Assembly (NCBI GenBank): GCA_030644725.1
Contig: CP130629.1
Span: 62,001 to 126,000 of the forward strand
Length of the DNA stretch: 64,000 bases
From: Candidatus Electrothrix communis
Lineage (GTDB): Bacteria > Desulfobacterota > Desulfobulbia > Desulfobulbales > Desulfobulbaceae
Direction of reading: 5' to 3'
Shown in pieces: positions 50,941-59,867 of the stretch (its first letter is position 1; every line of letters begins with the position of its first letter). The position numbers and the translations under genes were made by a program. The notes under the pieces were generated by a model. The model saw only the letters and a program-made list of their open reading frames with translations. It was not told where the DNA came from and did not search any database.

Positions 50941-51060
50941 TTCAGTATCTACAGGATAAGGTTGCTCATCTTGGGGATGAGTTCAAGGGGTGGCTGAGGA
51001 AAAGATGAAGGAGATTAATGGGGCTTATGGTGATTTTCGGCTGAAGTTTGAAGGGATCTG
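50941..51060 (+). pseudogene. Decayed duplicate of the djlA-like 3' end
   Basis: The sequence from ttcagtat to gggatctg aligns with the end of the djlA-like gene (about 47667-47786) at roughly 80-85% identity, including ggataaggt, catct-ggg-gatgagttcaag, agatgaaggagattaatg and gattttcgg. One base is missing after gttcaagggg, so the frame is broken. It has no start and cannot make a J-domain. It marks the right boundary of the HEPN/NTPase segment. Confidence 0.85.
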
Positions 51061-51091
51061 GAGTTTTCACAATTAACTTATTGGAAATAAA

Positions 51092-53215
51092 ATGGGTAAA
51101 TATCATAATGATCAGCCAATCCAAGGTGGACCAGATGATCCTGATTTGTTGAACCGATTAGACTTCTCAAATCACTTGGCAGACATTCTTTTGGTGAATC
51201 ATGATGATGACTGCTTAACTGTCTCCTTAGAAGGAGAATGGGGATACGGTAAAACTTCGGTAATAAATTTGGTTAAGGGTGCATTACGTAAGAAAAAGCA
51301 TCCACCGATCATTATTGAATACAATCCTTGGCTGGCCGGAAAACCAGAATCTCTGATTCAAGATTTTTTGCTTCAATTCTCATCACAACTTAATATCACA
51401 GATAACTCTGCAAGTGCTCTCAAGGCAGCCAAAGAACTCATCGCCTATTCGAGTCTTTTTAGCGTCGCTAAATTAGTTCCTGGTGCAGAACCGTGGGCTT
51501 CAATTGTTGAAAAAGTGTTATCCGGTTCTGGAAAGACAACAGAAAAGATAGCAGAGCTTAAAAAATTAGATTTGCTTGGTAAAAAAAAGAAGGTCGACAA
51601 GGCGATTAAGAAAATCAAAACACCTGTTGTAGTCATTATTGATGATATTGACAGGCTCACTCCATCAGAGACATTTCAAGTCCTGAGACTCGTAAAAGCA
51701 GTTGCAGACTTTTCAGGGACTTCCTTCCTCTTGGCCTTTGATGCCAATTATCTTGCTTCTGTTCTCAATAAGAACCACATCATTAATGCTTCAGAGTACA
51801 TCAATAAAGTCATTCAGCTAAGGGTTCCGTTACCACTCATTTCAGAGCGTGGAATGAAGAAGTTGGCAAACGTAGAGTTAGAAAATCTAAGCAAAAAAGA
51901 CTTAACAGAACAGTTTGATCATGATCAAGAAAGACTGGGTTGGATATATCATAAATATTTCAAATTCTTGATCAGGAATCCACGAGAGCTTAAAAGGTTT
52001 TTTAATCATTTAAGATTCGTACTGGAACAAATTGAAGGCCAAGTATGTTTTTCGGATCTGTTTGCTCTATCAATTATTGCAACAAAGGCAACTCCTCTTT
52101 ACGAGCATATCAAGAAAAACCCGGAAGCATATATTGGTCGCCATTTTTCAAATAATGATCTCTCCACTGAGAAGAAAGAAGATATCATAGAATCTTTTGC
52201 TGAAGAACGGGAAAAACAGCTCACCCACTATGGAGAAAATGACAGCAAGCTCATTAATGGCCTGCTAGGCGAGATATTCCCATTAGTTGAGAGCAATAAT
52301 TTTTCAATATATGGAACTCACAATGCGGATGCAGCTGGTCGGATATCTGCTCCGCAAAGATTGCATATTGCTCTGCACTATACAACACCAACTGGGTATA
52401 TCTCTGATCAAGATATCCTTAAATTTATTGCAGGAGATATAGATCGAAACGAGTTTCTTGAAAAGGTGCTCAAAGAAGAAGCTGATGAACGATTCTTTGA
52501 AATGATGACGAATTATTCGGCAAAATGCAAGGAGAATAGCTTTGATATACTCACGAGTATTTACGATGCTTTTTTCAAATCAGAGAAGCTAAAGCGTTCC
52601 CTCGAAAGTAACTTTTCATTTATGTCTTTTGATCTATACCAACAGATGCGTTGGCTTACAGATAGCATTATCACTGAAAATAAGGAGAAATACGAGCTGA
52701 TTAAAAGCTTGGTAAGCAGAAAAGAAAATGCTCCCCTCGGAGGGTATGTATTATATACAATAAGGAAGAAAATTAATGAAAAACACCATAACGAGCCTTG
52801 GATTTCCGAGAAACAGTTAAACGAGTTGGAGGAGAGCTTTCAGAAGGCTGCTATAGATGCTCTTTCGGATAAGCTGTTTGTTGATAATCATCTTGAATCT
52901 GAAATATTTTATGAGTTAAAGCGATCATCAAAAGATAAAACAGCTAAGTTTATGGCTGATAGTTTGAATGAAAAGAATGGAGTGATTAGAGTAGCCGATA
53001 TAATTAAACATTCAGGCAGTGACTCTACTAATGGTCCATATGTTCAAATTGAAGAAAAAACCTTTTCCGATGTTATTGACTTCGCGGTTCTCCGAGAAAA
53101 GGCTGGCAAAGTAACTACGGAAGATCTCCCTATTGATCTTCGGGCCGTGATCAATAGTATTCTTGATGGTAAAAAATATTATTTGCGAGATGGAAAGCAG
53201 GGAGGAGGGTGGTAG
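51092..53215 (+). CDS. KAP family P-loop NTPase
   Basis: 707 residues, AT-rich. It has Walker A EGEWGYGKTSVIN (Lys54), YNPWLAGKPESLIQDFLLQF, and Walker B VVVIIDDIDRLTPSE (Asp184, Asp185, Asp187) followed by LLAFDANYLASVL, all diagnostic for KAP NTPases. Between A and B is a long helical insertion. The usual pair of transmembrane helices in many KAP proteins is not evident here; only a weak hydrophobic stretch occurs near residues 115-140. The C-terminal ~380 residues are helical and unassigned. KAP proteins are associated with plasmids and phage defence, but no fixed role is known. Confidence 0.87.
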   Translation: MGKYHNDQPIQGGPDDPDLLNRLDFSNHLADILLVNHDDDCLTVSLEGEWGYGKTSVINLVKGALRKKKHPPIIIEYNPWLAGKPESLIQDFLLQFSSQLNITDNSASALKAAKELIAYSSLFSVAKLVPGAEPWASIVEKVLSGSGKTTEKIAELKKLDLLGKKKKVDKAIKKIKTPVVVIIDDIDRLTPSETFQVLRLVKAVADFSGTSFLLAFDANYLASVLNKNHIINASEYINKVIQLRVPLPLISERGMKKLANVELENLSKKDLTEQFDHDQERLGWIYHKYFKFLIRNPRELKRFFNHLRFVLEQIEGQVCFSDLFALSIIATKATPLYEHIKKNPEAYIGRHFSNNDLSTEKKEDIIESFAEEREKQLTHYGENDSKLINGLLGEIFPLVESNNFSIYGTHNADAAGRISAPQRLHIALHYTTPTGYISDQDILKFIAGDIDRNEFLEKVLKEEADERFFEMMTNYSAKCKENSFDILTSIYDAFFKSEKLKRSLESNFSFMSFDLYQQMRWLTDSIITENKEKYELIKSLVSRKENAPLGGYVLYTIRKKINEKHHNEPWISEKQLNELEESFQKAAIDALSDKLFVDNHLESEIFYELKRSSKDKTAKFMADSLNEKNGVIRVADIIKHSGSDSTNGPYVQIEEKTFSDVIDFAVLREKAGKVTTEDLPIDLRAVINSILDGKKYYLRDGKQGGGW

Positions 53216-53312
53216 CTAAAGTCGGACACTAGAGCATGATGCGCCTGCGTATAATGATGAATGCAAACCAAGAAAAAACTAAAGTCTGAGGCCACCGCGA
53301 AATCTTAAAACT

Positions 53313-53453
53313 ATGCTGCAAAATTACTTGACTGAATTAAATCCATATAAAGCCATGCTGTTCCGTTCATATGCATACGGAGAAATTAGTTACGATAGCG
53401 ATATAGATTTAATCGCGGTACTGGGATCTCTAAAAACGACGAGGAAAAACAAT
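53313..53453 (+). pseudogene. MNT-type nucleotidyltransferase remnant
   Basis: The stretch reads KAMLFRSYAYGEISYDSDID followed by LIAVLGSL, i.e. the N-terminal nucleotidyltransferase motif GSYARGE....SDIDL with G changed to R and R to Y. The rest of the domain is missing, and the frame runs straight into the antitoxin gene. This is a decayed MNT antitoxin fragment. Confidence 0.6.
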
Positions 53454-53660
53454 ATGAATGCACTAAAAGTAAAGCAGATGGATACAGTTCAACGGCTTCG
53501 GCTCATGGAGAAAATATGGGATTCTCTTTTATACGACGAAGCCGATATGGAATCTCCAGAATGGCATAAGGATATTTTGTCCGCCAGGAAAAAGAAAATC
53601 GAAGAAGGCAAGGCCGAATTTGTTTCGATTAAAGAGCTGAGAGCTGATAGTCGGCTATGA
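53454..53660 (+). CDS. Addiction-module antitoxin (CHP02574-like)
   Basis: 68 residues from ATG 53454 with GAGG 9 nt upstream. VQRLRLMEKIWDSLLYDEAD, then SPEWHKDILSARKKKIEEGK and AEFVSIKELR match the short acidic antitoxin family that pairs with ParE/RelE-type toxins. It is coupled by an ATGA overlap to a truncated toxin reading frame, so the toxin is no longer made and the antitoxin is probably an orphan. Confidence 0.82.
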   Translation: MNALKVKQMDTVQRLRLMEKIWDSLLYDEADMESPEWHKDILSARKKKIEEGKAEFVSIKELRADSRL

Positions 53661-53725
53661 AAATCAAAGATGTTCTTGTCCTGAAAGAAGCCGTAGCCGA
53701 CTTGAACGACGACGCACAACCCTAA
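53657..53725 (+). pseudogene. Truncated ParE/RelE-type toxin
   Basis: The frame starts at the ATGA overlap with the antitoxin and reads MKIKDVLVLKEAVADLNDDA, like the N-terminus of ParE toxins, then stops after 22 residues. The expected ~70 further residues (including the FYD helix and catalytic strand) are absent. The ~200 bp after it, up to 53929, show nothing recognisable. Confidence 0.65.
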
Positions 53726-53929
53726 CTTGCCCAACTCTGTATCACATATCCCCCTCCCGAAAATTACCCCCTCCTCATTACAACGAAAAACAATCTGAAC
53801 CGCGACGATATTCGACTTGTCCCTTTCTCCAAATGAGTTAAACTGCCAAGGGTGGGTAACTAACCGGAAAGTCGATGATTGGGTAAGTTTTACGCAATTA
53901 AACCTAAATAATTCTATAGGTGTATAACA

Positions 53930-55033
53930 GTGTATCGTCGTAATGCAGTGTTTGTTGTTACAGAGGAACATTCTTGTAGCTTGTACAAGGTAGGAGATGA
54001 ATTTATCATACGTGATTCAACAATTGTTGCAGGACGGAACAAGGACCTCTGCGTATGGCTGGTCCAGGAATTGTTAACAGCCCTGGATGACGGTAACCTT
54101 CTTAAACATCGTTTTACACAGCCGGGAGCGAGGCGAATTAAATTCGAGTGCGGCGGATGTACTGGGTTGATTCGATTTGAATATAAAAAAGAGGCCGCCC
54201 ATTCAACCCTGCAGATGAAGCTCCTTGAGGCGTCGAAAAAAAGGGCAAAGAGTCAGCTTATAGGGAGGTTCTTCGATCTTCTCCGGGGAATGGAACTTTT
54301 TCAACCGCTTGACGATTTTGACCTCCAGGATCTAGCTCTGTTGATGAAGCTGGAAAAGTATCCGGCAAATAAAATACTTCTTGAGGCTGGCACGGTGGGC
54401 ACGCATTTTTATGTTGTTTTAGCCGGAGAAGTGACTGTGGTGGGGGAAGGAAAAGAGGTGATAGCCGAATTCGGACCTGGAGGTGTTTTCGGCGAGATGA
54501 GCCTCCTTTCCGGCGAATTGACCTCTTCCACGGTGTATTCAAAGAGAGTGGTGGAATTGGCCTCATTAAAAGCAACAGACTTTAAACGGACTCTTTCTCA
54601 TTATCCGGTACTGCAGATTTTTTTCTATCGAATTCTTGTTGATCGCGTACAGAAAAACGCCATTCGGTCCGGGAACATCACTTCCGGCATGAACGGTGAA
54701 CTTGCGGATATCAACACGGTGGAACTTTTTCAATTGATCAATTCCGGTGGCAAAACCGGGAGGGTTCATTTTATTTTTGATGAATGCAAGGGGGGCGTTC
54801 TGTTCAATGCAGGAGAAATAGTGTATTGCAAGTGCAGTAAACTTGAAGGGAAGGAAGCAATTTTTTATATGCTTACAAAACAGGACGGCCAGTTTACATA
54901 TAGCAAAGGGCTCTCTGAAGAGGAAAAACAACTGCCGGTTCTGGGAGGCTTTATGGGGCTGATCATGGAAGGCTTGCGCCGTATAGACGAAAAAGAAGCT
55001 GGGGAAGAAGGGGAAGGTGGGCAGGATATATGA
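53930..55033 (+). CDS. Cyclic nucleotide-binding plus DUF4388 protein
   Basis: 367 residues from a GTG start. Residues ~1-100 are an unassigned N-terminal domain with CGGC. Residues ~115-235 form a cyclic-nucleotide-binding domain: LLEAGTVGTHFYVVLAGEVT, VFGEMSLLSGELTSSTVY (phosphate-binding cassette). Residues ~250-350 are a DUF4388/PatA-type domain (GELADINTVELFQLINSGGK, GVLFNAGEIVYCKC). There is no DNA-binding domain, so it is likely a signalling adaptor responding to cAMP, c-di-GMP or another nucleotide. Both domains are common in the deltaproteobacterial group. Confidence 0.83.
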   Translation: MYRRNAVFVVTEEHSCSLYKVGDEFIIRDSTIVAGRNKDLCVWLVQELLTALDDGNLLKHRFTQPGARRIKFECGGCTGLIRFEYKKEAAHSTLQMKLLEASKKRAKSQLIGRFFDLLRGMELFQPLDDFDLQDLALLMKLEKYPANKILLEAGTVGTHFYVVLAGEVTVVGEGKEVIAEFGPGGVFGEMSLLSGELTSSTVYSKRVVELASLKATDFKRTLSHYPVLQIFFYRILVDRVQKNAIRSGNITSGMNGELADINTVELFQLINSGGKTGRVHFIFDECKGGVLFNAGEIVYCKCSKLEGKEAIFYMLTKQDGQFTYSKGLSEEEKQLPVLGGFMGLIMEGLRRIDEKEAGEEGEGGQDI

Positions 55034-55089
55034 CCAGCCGAGTGTCGTTTGCAGCGCTCCAGCTTTATAGGCTCTATGGTGTGGGGCGG

Positions 55090-55533
55090 TTAGAGAACCA
55101 CTAGGGTGATCCCGCGATTGCCTTTGTTGAGGTCACGGTGTTGACGAAGAAAAGGGAAACGACGCACCAGATTGCGTCCGGGGCCGGTCCGAGTACTGAA
55201 GCTCTCTCCGGCAAGGATATCATTAATCTCGCCGCGATACTTGAGAAATTGTAATTTTTCTCGAATTTCTTCCCGGATCACACCGCCGCGACCCGAGGAG
55301 CCGTAACCGTGGATCAGCGTGAGTACACGGCATTTTTCTATTTTGGCCTGCTCCAGCTCGCGTTCAAGTCGGCTTAAGGCCTGCTCTACTGTGGGCATAC
55401 CACGCTTCAGATTAACCTCCCGGTGGGGAATGCTCTGCCCAGGAGTAGAGAATTTGAGCTCAGACTCGCAAAAAGGGCAACGGTTGATACCCGAGACCAC
55501 CTCGTTACCGCAGACCTCACAGAAAAGTTGCAT
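55090..55533 (-). CDS. Smr-domain protein with N-terminal zinc ribbon
   Basis: 147 residues. An N-terminal zinc ribbon (CEVCGNEVVSGINRCPFC) precedes a linker and an Smr domain with the LIHGYGSSGRGGVIREEIRE motif (HGxG, as in MutS2-type nicking nucleases). DNA or RNA nicking is the family activity. The gene lies 4 bp downstream of the rel/spoT homologue on the same strand and is probably cotranscribed with it. Confidence 0.85.
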   Translation of the reverse strand: MQLFCEVCGNEVVSGINRCPFCESELKFSTPGQSIPHREVNLKRGMPTVEQALSRLERELEQAKIEKCRVLTLIHGYGSSGRGGVIREEIREKLQFLKYRGEINDILAGESFSTRTGPGRNLVRRFPFLRQHRDLNKGNRGITLVVL

Positions 55534-55537
55534 GTCC

Positions 55538-57703
55538 CTACCGCCTGCGTACTTCGATCATATCCGGCATCTGTTGTAAATGAGTCAGCAACTTTTGTAG
55601 ATGGTTTCTGTCGGTAATTTCCAGAACCATTCGGAACTCAGCAATATTCTCCGAGGTTGTCCGGGAGCTGAACTCAATAACATCGGCATCATCACTGGAG
55701 ATTAACGAGCTGATATCAGCCAGCAGGTTCTTCCTGTCTTCTGCCCGCAAAAACAGCTCTGTTCGATGTCTGCCCTGCCCATCGCCGGAGGACCAGTTGA
55801 CTTCAACCCAGCGAACCGGATCTGTGGCCAGCAGGCTTGGACAGTCGGCCTTATGCACGGAGATTCCTATCCCGGTGGTGATAAAACCGATAACCTCGTC
55901 TCCCGGCACCGGCTTACAGCATTGGCTGATTTTGATCAGCATATCATCGACACCGTCGATCTGGACCACACCCTTAGAACTGGGCGCAGGCTTCTGCTGC
56001 CCGACCTCAATGAGTTCCAGCAGTTCTTCTTCCTGGCTCTGCTCTTCCTGCTGTTGTTGAATCTCCTTGGGGATCAGGGCACGCTCAAGGTGACGGGCGG
56101 TAATCGCTCCGATGCCCATCTTGGCCAGCAGGTCATCCAGAGAGTTGCAGCGCAGTTCTTCCAATAAGAAACGAAGATGACCACTCTTGATCAGTTTTTT
56201 CAGGCTGGTATCAAGCTGCTTCAGCTCCCGCTCACAGATCTCTCGGCCTTCCTCCAGCGTTTTCTCTTTATCCTCCCTTCGCAGCCATTGCCGGATCTTG
56301 GCTCGGGCCCGACTGGTCTTGACCAATTGCAGCCAGGCCCGCTTGGGGTGCTGATTTTTGGAGGTGATGATCTCAACGATGTCGCCGTTTTGCAGTTCAT
56401 ATTTCAGCTGCACCAGCCGGCCGTTAACTCTGGCTCCAGTACATTTATCACCGACAGCGGTATGGATGGCATAGGCAAAATCAATAGGGGTCGATCCCCT
56501 GGGCATCTCCCGCACCTCGCCATTCGGCGTCAGGGCATAGACATCCGGGTCAAAGAGTTCTCCGCGCACTGAGTCAAGGAATTCGCTGGGATCTTCAACT
56601 TCTTGGAGGTTTTTGACCAGTTTTTTAAGATCCTTGAAGAGGCGGGCGTCCCGGTTGTTGATCTTTTGTCCTTCTTTATAGGCCCAATGGGCCGCAACGC
56701 CTTCCTGGGCCACCCGATCCATTTCCTCTGTGCGAATCTGGATCTCGATAAAATGGTCGCCCGGCCCGGCCACCGTGGTGTGCAGCGACTGGTAGTTGTT
56801 GGATTTGGGTGCGGAGATGAAATCTTTGATCCGGCCTGGAACCGGGGTCCAGTTGCCGTGAATGGTGCCCAGGGCCTCGTAACACTCTTTGACCGTATTG
56901 ACGATGATACGAAAGGCGACCTTGTCGTACACCTGCTCAATCGGGATATTCTGGACCACCAGCTTTTTATAAATTGAATACAGATGCTTGGGCCGCCCTA
57001 TAACCCGCACCGGAATGACCTCGTTCTTTTTTAATTTATCGCGGAGAATGCCGATGACTTCATCAACATATTTTTCCCGTTCTCCCAAGGTGCTGACTAG
57101 GTGGCCCATCAACTCCTTATATTCCGCCGGAAAAAGATACTGAAACGAGAGGTCCTCAAGCTCACGCTTTAACCAGTCTATACCGAGTCGACTGGCCAGT
57201 GGGGCATAGAGATCCATGGTTTCCCGAGACAGCTGTCGCTGCTTGTCTTCGCTTTCCCGACGAAGGAGGAGCATGTCGTGGAGGCGGTCAGCAAGCTTGA
57301 CCAGCAGAACCCGGATATCTGACCCCATAGCCAGAAACAGTTTGCGGATATTCTCCGCCTGGTAGGCCATTTTGGAATCATAGCGAACATTGGTAATTCT
57401 GGTGGTTCCGTTAACGATATTGGCTACATTAGGCCCGAATTTTTCTTCGAGCTCCTTGAGCGTTGCAACACCTTCCTTTAGGACACCGTGGAGCAGGCTT
57501 GCAATGATCGTATCCAGATCCAATCGCATGGAGGCCACAGTATTGGCCACATCCAGCAGGTGGCTGATGTACGATCCTCCCGAGGAATGAAGAAGCACCT
57601 TGTGCCGTGCAAGGGCAAAGGCATAGGCATCCTCAAGAGTACCCAGGTCATCCTCGGAAAGATATTCGCCTGCCGTGTTTTTTAGTTCGTCAAGATCGGC
57701 CAT
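55538..57703 (-). CDS. RelA/SpoT family (p)ppGpp synthetase with degenerate hydrolase motif
   Basis: 721 residues with the long RSH layout. HD hydrolase region (~25-175), in which the canonical LLHDVVEDT reads LLHGVLKEG (His72-Gly73), so the metal-binding Asp is gone. Synthetase domain (~230-350) with RIIVNTVKECYEALG, GRIKDFISAPKSNNYQSLHT and EIQIRTEEMDRVAQEG. TGS domain (~385-450: DVYALTPNGEVREMPRGSTP). C-terminal zinc-finger/ACT region (ISQCCKPVPGDEVIGFIT). The synthetase residues look intact, while hydrolysis is predicted to be lost. It mediates the stringent response. smr follows downstream, and proS lies upstream in the same direction. Confidence 0.92.
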   Translation of the reverse strand: MADLDELKNTAGEYLSEDDLGTLEDAYAFALARHKVLLHSSGGSYISHLLDVANTVASMRLDLDTIIASLLHGVLKEGVATLKELEEKFGPNVANIVNGTTRITNVRYDSKMAYQAENIRKLFLAMGSDIRVLLVKLADRLHDMLLLRRESEDKQRQLSRETMDLYAPLASRLGIDWLKRELEDLSFQYLFPAEYKELMGHLVSTLGEREKYVDEVIGILRDKLKKNEVIPVRVIGRPKHLYSIYKKLVVQNIPIEQVYDKVAFRIIVNTVKECYEALGTIHGNWTPVPGRIKDFISAPKSNNYQSLHTTVAGPGDHFIEIQIRTEEMDRVAQEGVAAHWAYKEGQKINNRDARLFKDLKKLVKNLQEVEDPSEFLDSVRGELFDPDVYALTPNGEVREMPRGSTPIDFAYAIHTAVGDKCTGARVNGRLVQLKYELQNGDIVEIITSKNQHPKRAWLQLVKTSRARAKIRQWLRREDKEKTLEEGREICERELKQLDTSLKKLIKSGHLRFLLEELRCNSLDDLLAKMGIGAITARHLERALIPKEIQQQQEEQSQEEELLELIEVGQQKPAPSSKGVVQIDGVDDMLIKISQCCKPVPGDEVIGFITTGIGISVHKADCPSLLATDPVRWVEVNWSSGDGQGRHRTELFLRAEDRKNLLADISSLISSDDADVIEFSSRTTSENIAEFRMVLEITDRNHLQKLLTHLQQMPDMIEVRRR

Positions 57704-57744
57704 TTTTATCAGAAAACGGGAAAACGTTTATCCGCAGCTCGTTA

Positions 57745-59478
57745 TTAAAGGGCGCTCAGCTCATCCTGGATTAAGGAGGTTATTGCTGGTGCCGCCTGCT
57801 CATAGGCAAGCAGGGTGGTTGTGCCGTCGTGTCGTGCCCGTAACTCAACTTGCCCCTCTTTTTCCCAGGTCTTTCCCACGGTTACCCGATAGGGAATACC
57901 GATGAGATCAGCATCTTTAAATTTTGAGCCCGGACGCTCATCCCGGTCATCCAGAAGGACTTCCAGGCCTGCGGCCAGAAGATCCTGGTAGAGTTTTTCT
58001 GCGGCTGCGGTGGTCTCCTCGTTGTTTATGCTCAGATTGAGGATAATCACCTGGAACGGTGCCAAGGGGAGGGGGAAAATGATTCCGTTCTTATCATGAT
58101 TCTGCTCAATAGCAGCAGCCATCACCCGGCTGATTCCGATACCGTAGCAGCCCATGACCATAGCCTGTTCCTTGCCCTCCTGATCCTGATACACTGCATG
58201 CATGGCCTCGGAGTAGTTGATCCCCAGTTTGAAGATATGTCCGACTTCAATCCCCTCGGTCAATTCTAGGGCACCCTGGCAGGCAGGGCAACGATCCTGT
58301 TTCGTTATCTGACGGAGATCACTAACAGCAACCGGGGTGAAATCCCGGCCCGGATTGACGCCGGTGAGATGATGTCCCTTTTCATTGGCTCCGGCAACGG
58401 CATTGATCATGGTCATAACCTCTTGATCCGCAACCAGCTTAATGGGAATGTTGACCGGTCCTATATAGCCCACGGGCAGTTTGGTCAGCTTCCAGACCAT
58501 ATCATCTTCAGCTAATTCAACCTCAGCTGCATCAAGTAGGTTTTTCAGCTTCACGGATTGTACCTCACGGTCCCCGCGTACCAGTACTGCCACCGGTTCT
58601 TCATCGGCAAGATAGATCATGGTTTTGATGATCTGCTTGGGTGTGACCTTGAGGAAATCCGCCACCCGATCGACCTTTTTCATTCCCGGTGTTGCTACTT
58701 TTATGCAGTCCTGTGCTTCGTCTGGCGAGCCGTCTGCTGTTTTAGACGCAGGCTCAGCGAGAACCACCTTGGCTTTTTCCACATTGGCTGCGTAATCGCA
58801 TTCCTGACAGATGACCAGAGTGTCTTCTCCTGTGTCGGACAATACCATGAATTCATGGGAAAAAGACCCTCCGATGCTGCCGGAATCCGCTTCCACGGCA
58901 CGGAACTCAAGTCCGCAGCGTTGAAAAATACGGGTGTACGCATCGCGCATGGTCTGGTAACTTTGACTGGCTGCTTCATCGCTGACGTCAAAGGAGTAGG
59001 CATCCTTCATGATGAACTCGCGTCCGCGCATCAGGCCGAAGCGGGGACGAATTTCGTCGCGGAACTTGGTCTGCATCTGATACAGATTGACCGGAAGTTG
59101 GCGATACGAATGCAGCTCACGGCGGGCGATATCGGTAATAACCTCTTCATGGGTGGGGCCGAGACAGTACTCTCGATTATGTCTATCCCGAAAGCGGAGC
59201 AGTTCTGGGCCGTATTTTTCCCATCGCCCTGACTCCTGCCAGAGGTCGGCAGGCTGGACCATGGGCATGAGCAGTTCCTGGGCACCGGATCGGTTCATCT
59301 CCTCGCGGACAATGGCTTCCACCTTTCTGATTGCTGCCAACCCGAGAGGAAGATAGGTGTACAGACCTGAAGTCAGTTTGCGGATACAACCGGCCCGCAG
59401 CAGCAGCTGATGACTAATAACTTCGGCTTCGGCCGGTATTTCTTTGGCCGTGCGGATGAGCATTTGAGAATAACGCAT
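57745..59478 (-). CDS. proS: Prolyl-tRNA synthetase
   Basis: 577 residues from the ATG at 59478 (MRYSQMLIRTAKEIPAEAEV); the upstream extension to 59544 is not conserved. Class II core with motif 1 (GAQELLMPMVQPADLW), motif 2 (FRDEIRPRFGLMRGREFIMK) and motif 3 (GCYGIGISRVMAAAIEQ). The INS editing domain lies between motifs 2 and 3, and the anticodon-binding domain is C-terminal, as in bacterial-type ProRS. The spacing to the rel homologue downstream is 41 bp, so they probably share a transcript. Confidence 0.96.
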   Translation of the reverse strand: MRYSQMLIRTAKEIPAEAEVISHQLLLRAGCIRKLTSGLYTYLPLGLAAIRKVEAIVREEMNRSGAQELLMPMVQPADLWQESGRWEKYGPELLRFRDRHNREYCLGPTHEEVITDIARRELHSYRQLPVNLYQMQTKFRDEIRPRFGLMRGREFIMKDAYSFDVSDEAASQSYQTMRDAYTRIFQRCGLEFRAVEADSGSIGGSFSHEFMVLSDTGEDTLVICQECDYAANVEKAKVVLAEPASKTADGSPDEAQDCIKVATPGMKKVDRVADFLKVTPKQIIKTMIYLADEEPVAVLVRGDREVQSVKLKNLLDAAEVELAEDDMVWKLTKLPVGYIGPVNIPIKLVADQEVMTMINAVAGANEKGHHLTGVNPGRDFTPVAVSDLRQITKQDRCPACQGALELTEGIEVGHIFKLGINYSEAMHAVYQDQEGKEQAMVMGCYGIGISRVMAAAIEQNHDKNGIIFPLPLAPFQVIILNLSINNEETTAAAEKLYQDLLAAGLEVLLDDRDERPGSKFKDADLIGIPYRVTVGKTWEKEGQVELRARHDGTTTLLAYEQAAPAITSLIQDELSAL

Positions 59479-59544
59479 AATAGAGTAACTGTATCTGAAG
59501 GTTAGATTGTTTAATTGTAAGGAAATGAACCGGCCCGCCTGCAA

Positions 59545-59867
59545 AGCGCGTCAGAGCTACAGCTTGCGTTAGACCTGTATCTTTTATTATGTATAGTGAT
59601 CTGCGAGACGAATTGAATTCACGTCGGTTCCGTCAGGCCGGGAATAAACAGCTAGAAAGAGATTGAAAACCCCATTCAGCTGAACAGGTTACGTTCTCTC
59701 TCTGAAAATACCATAGAACCTCCTGAATGACAATGGACTTCGGTGCAAGGGTTTGTTCTCGTCAAAGGAGGTTCTCTGTTTGACTTCGTTTCAGCTCTTT
59801 TGATATTATAAGGATAATGCATGCTTCCAGTTGTATTTTTTAAAAAAACTGATCAGGAGAACAGGCA
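59545..59867. other. Divergent intergenic region with a long-loop hairpin
   Basis: 323 bp between proS (minus) and the sensor kinase (plus). It contains a perfect 10-bp inverted repeat, agaacctcct at 59715-59724 and aggaggttct at 59766-59775, enclosing a 41-nt loop. No U-tract follows. It may be part of an RNA leader, a small RNA, or an operator pair; the sequence aggagg could also be masked as a ribosome site. CAGGAGA at 59852-59858 serves the kinase start. Confidence 0.4.
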
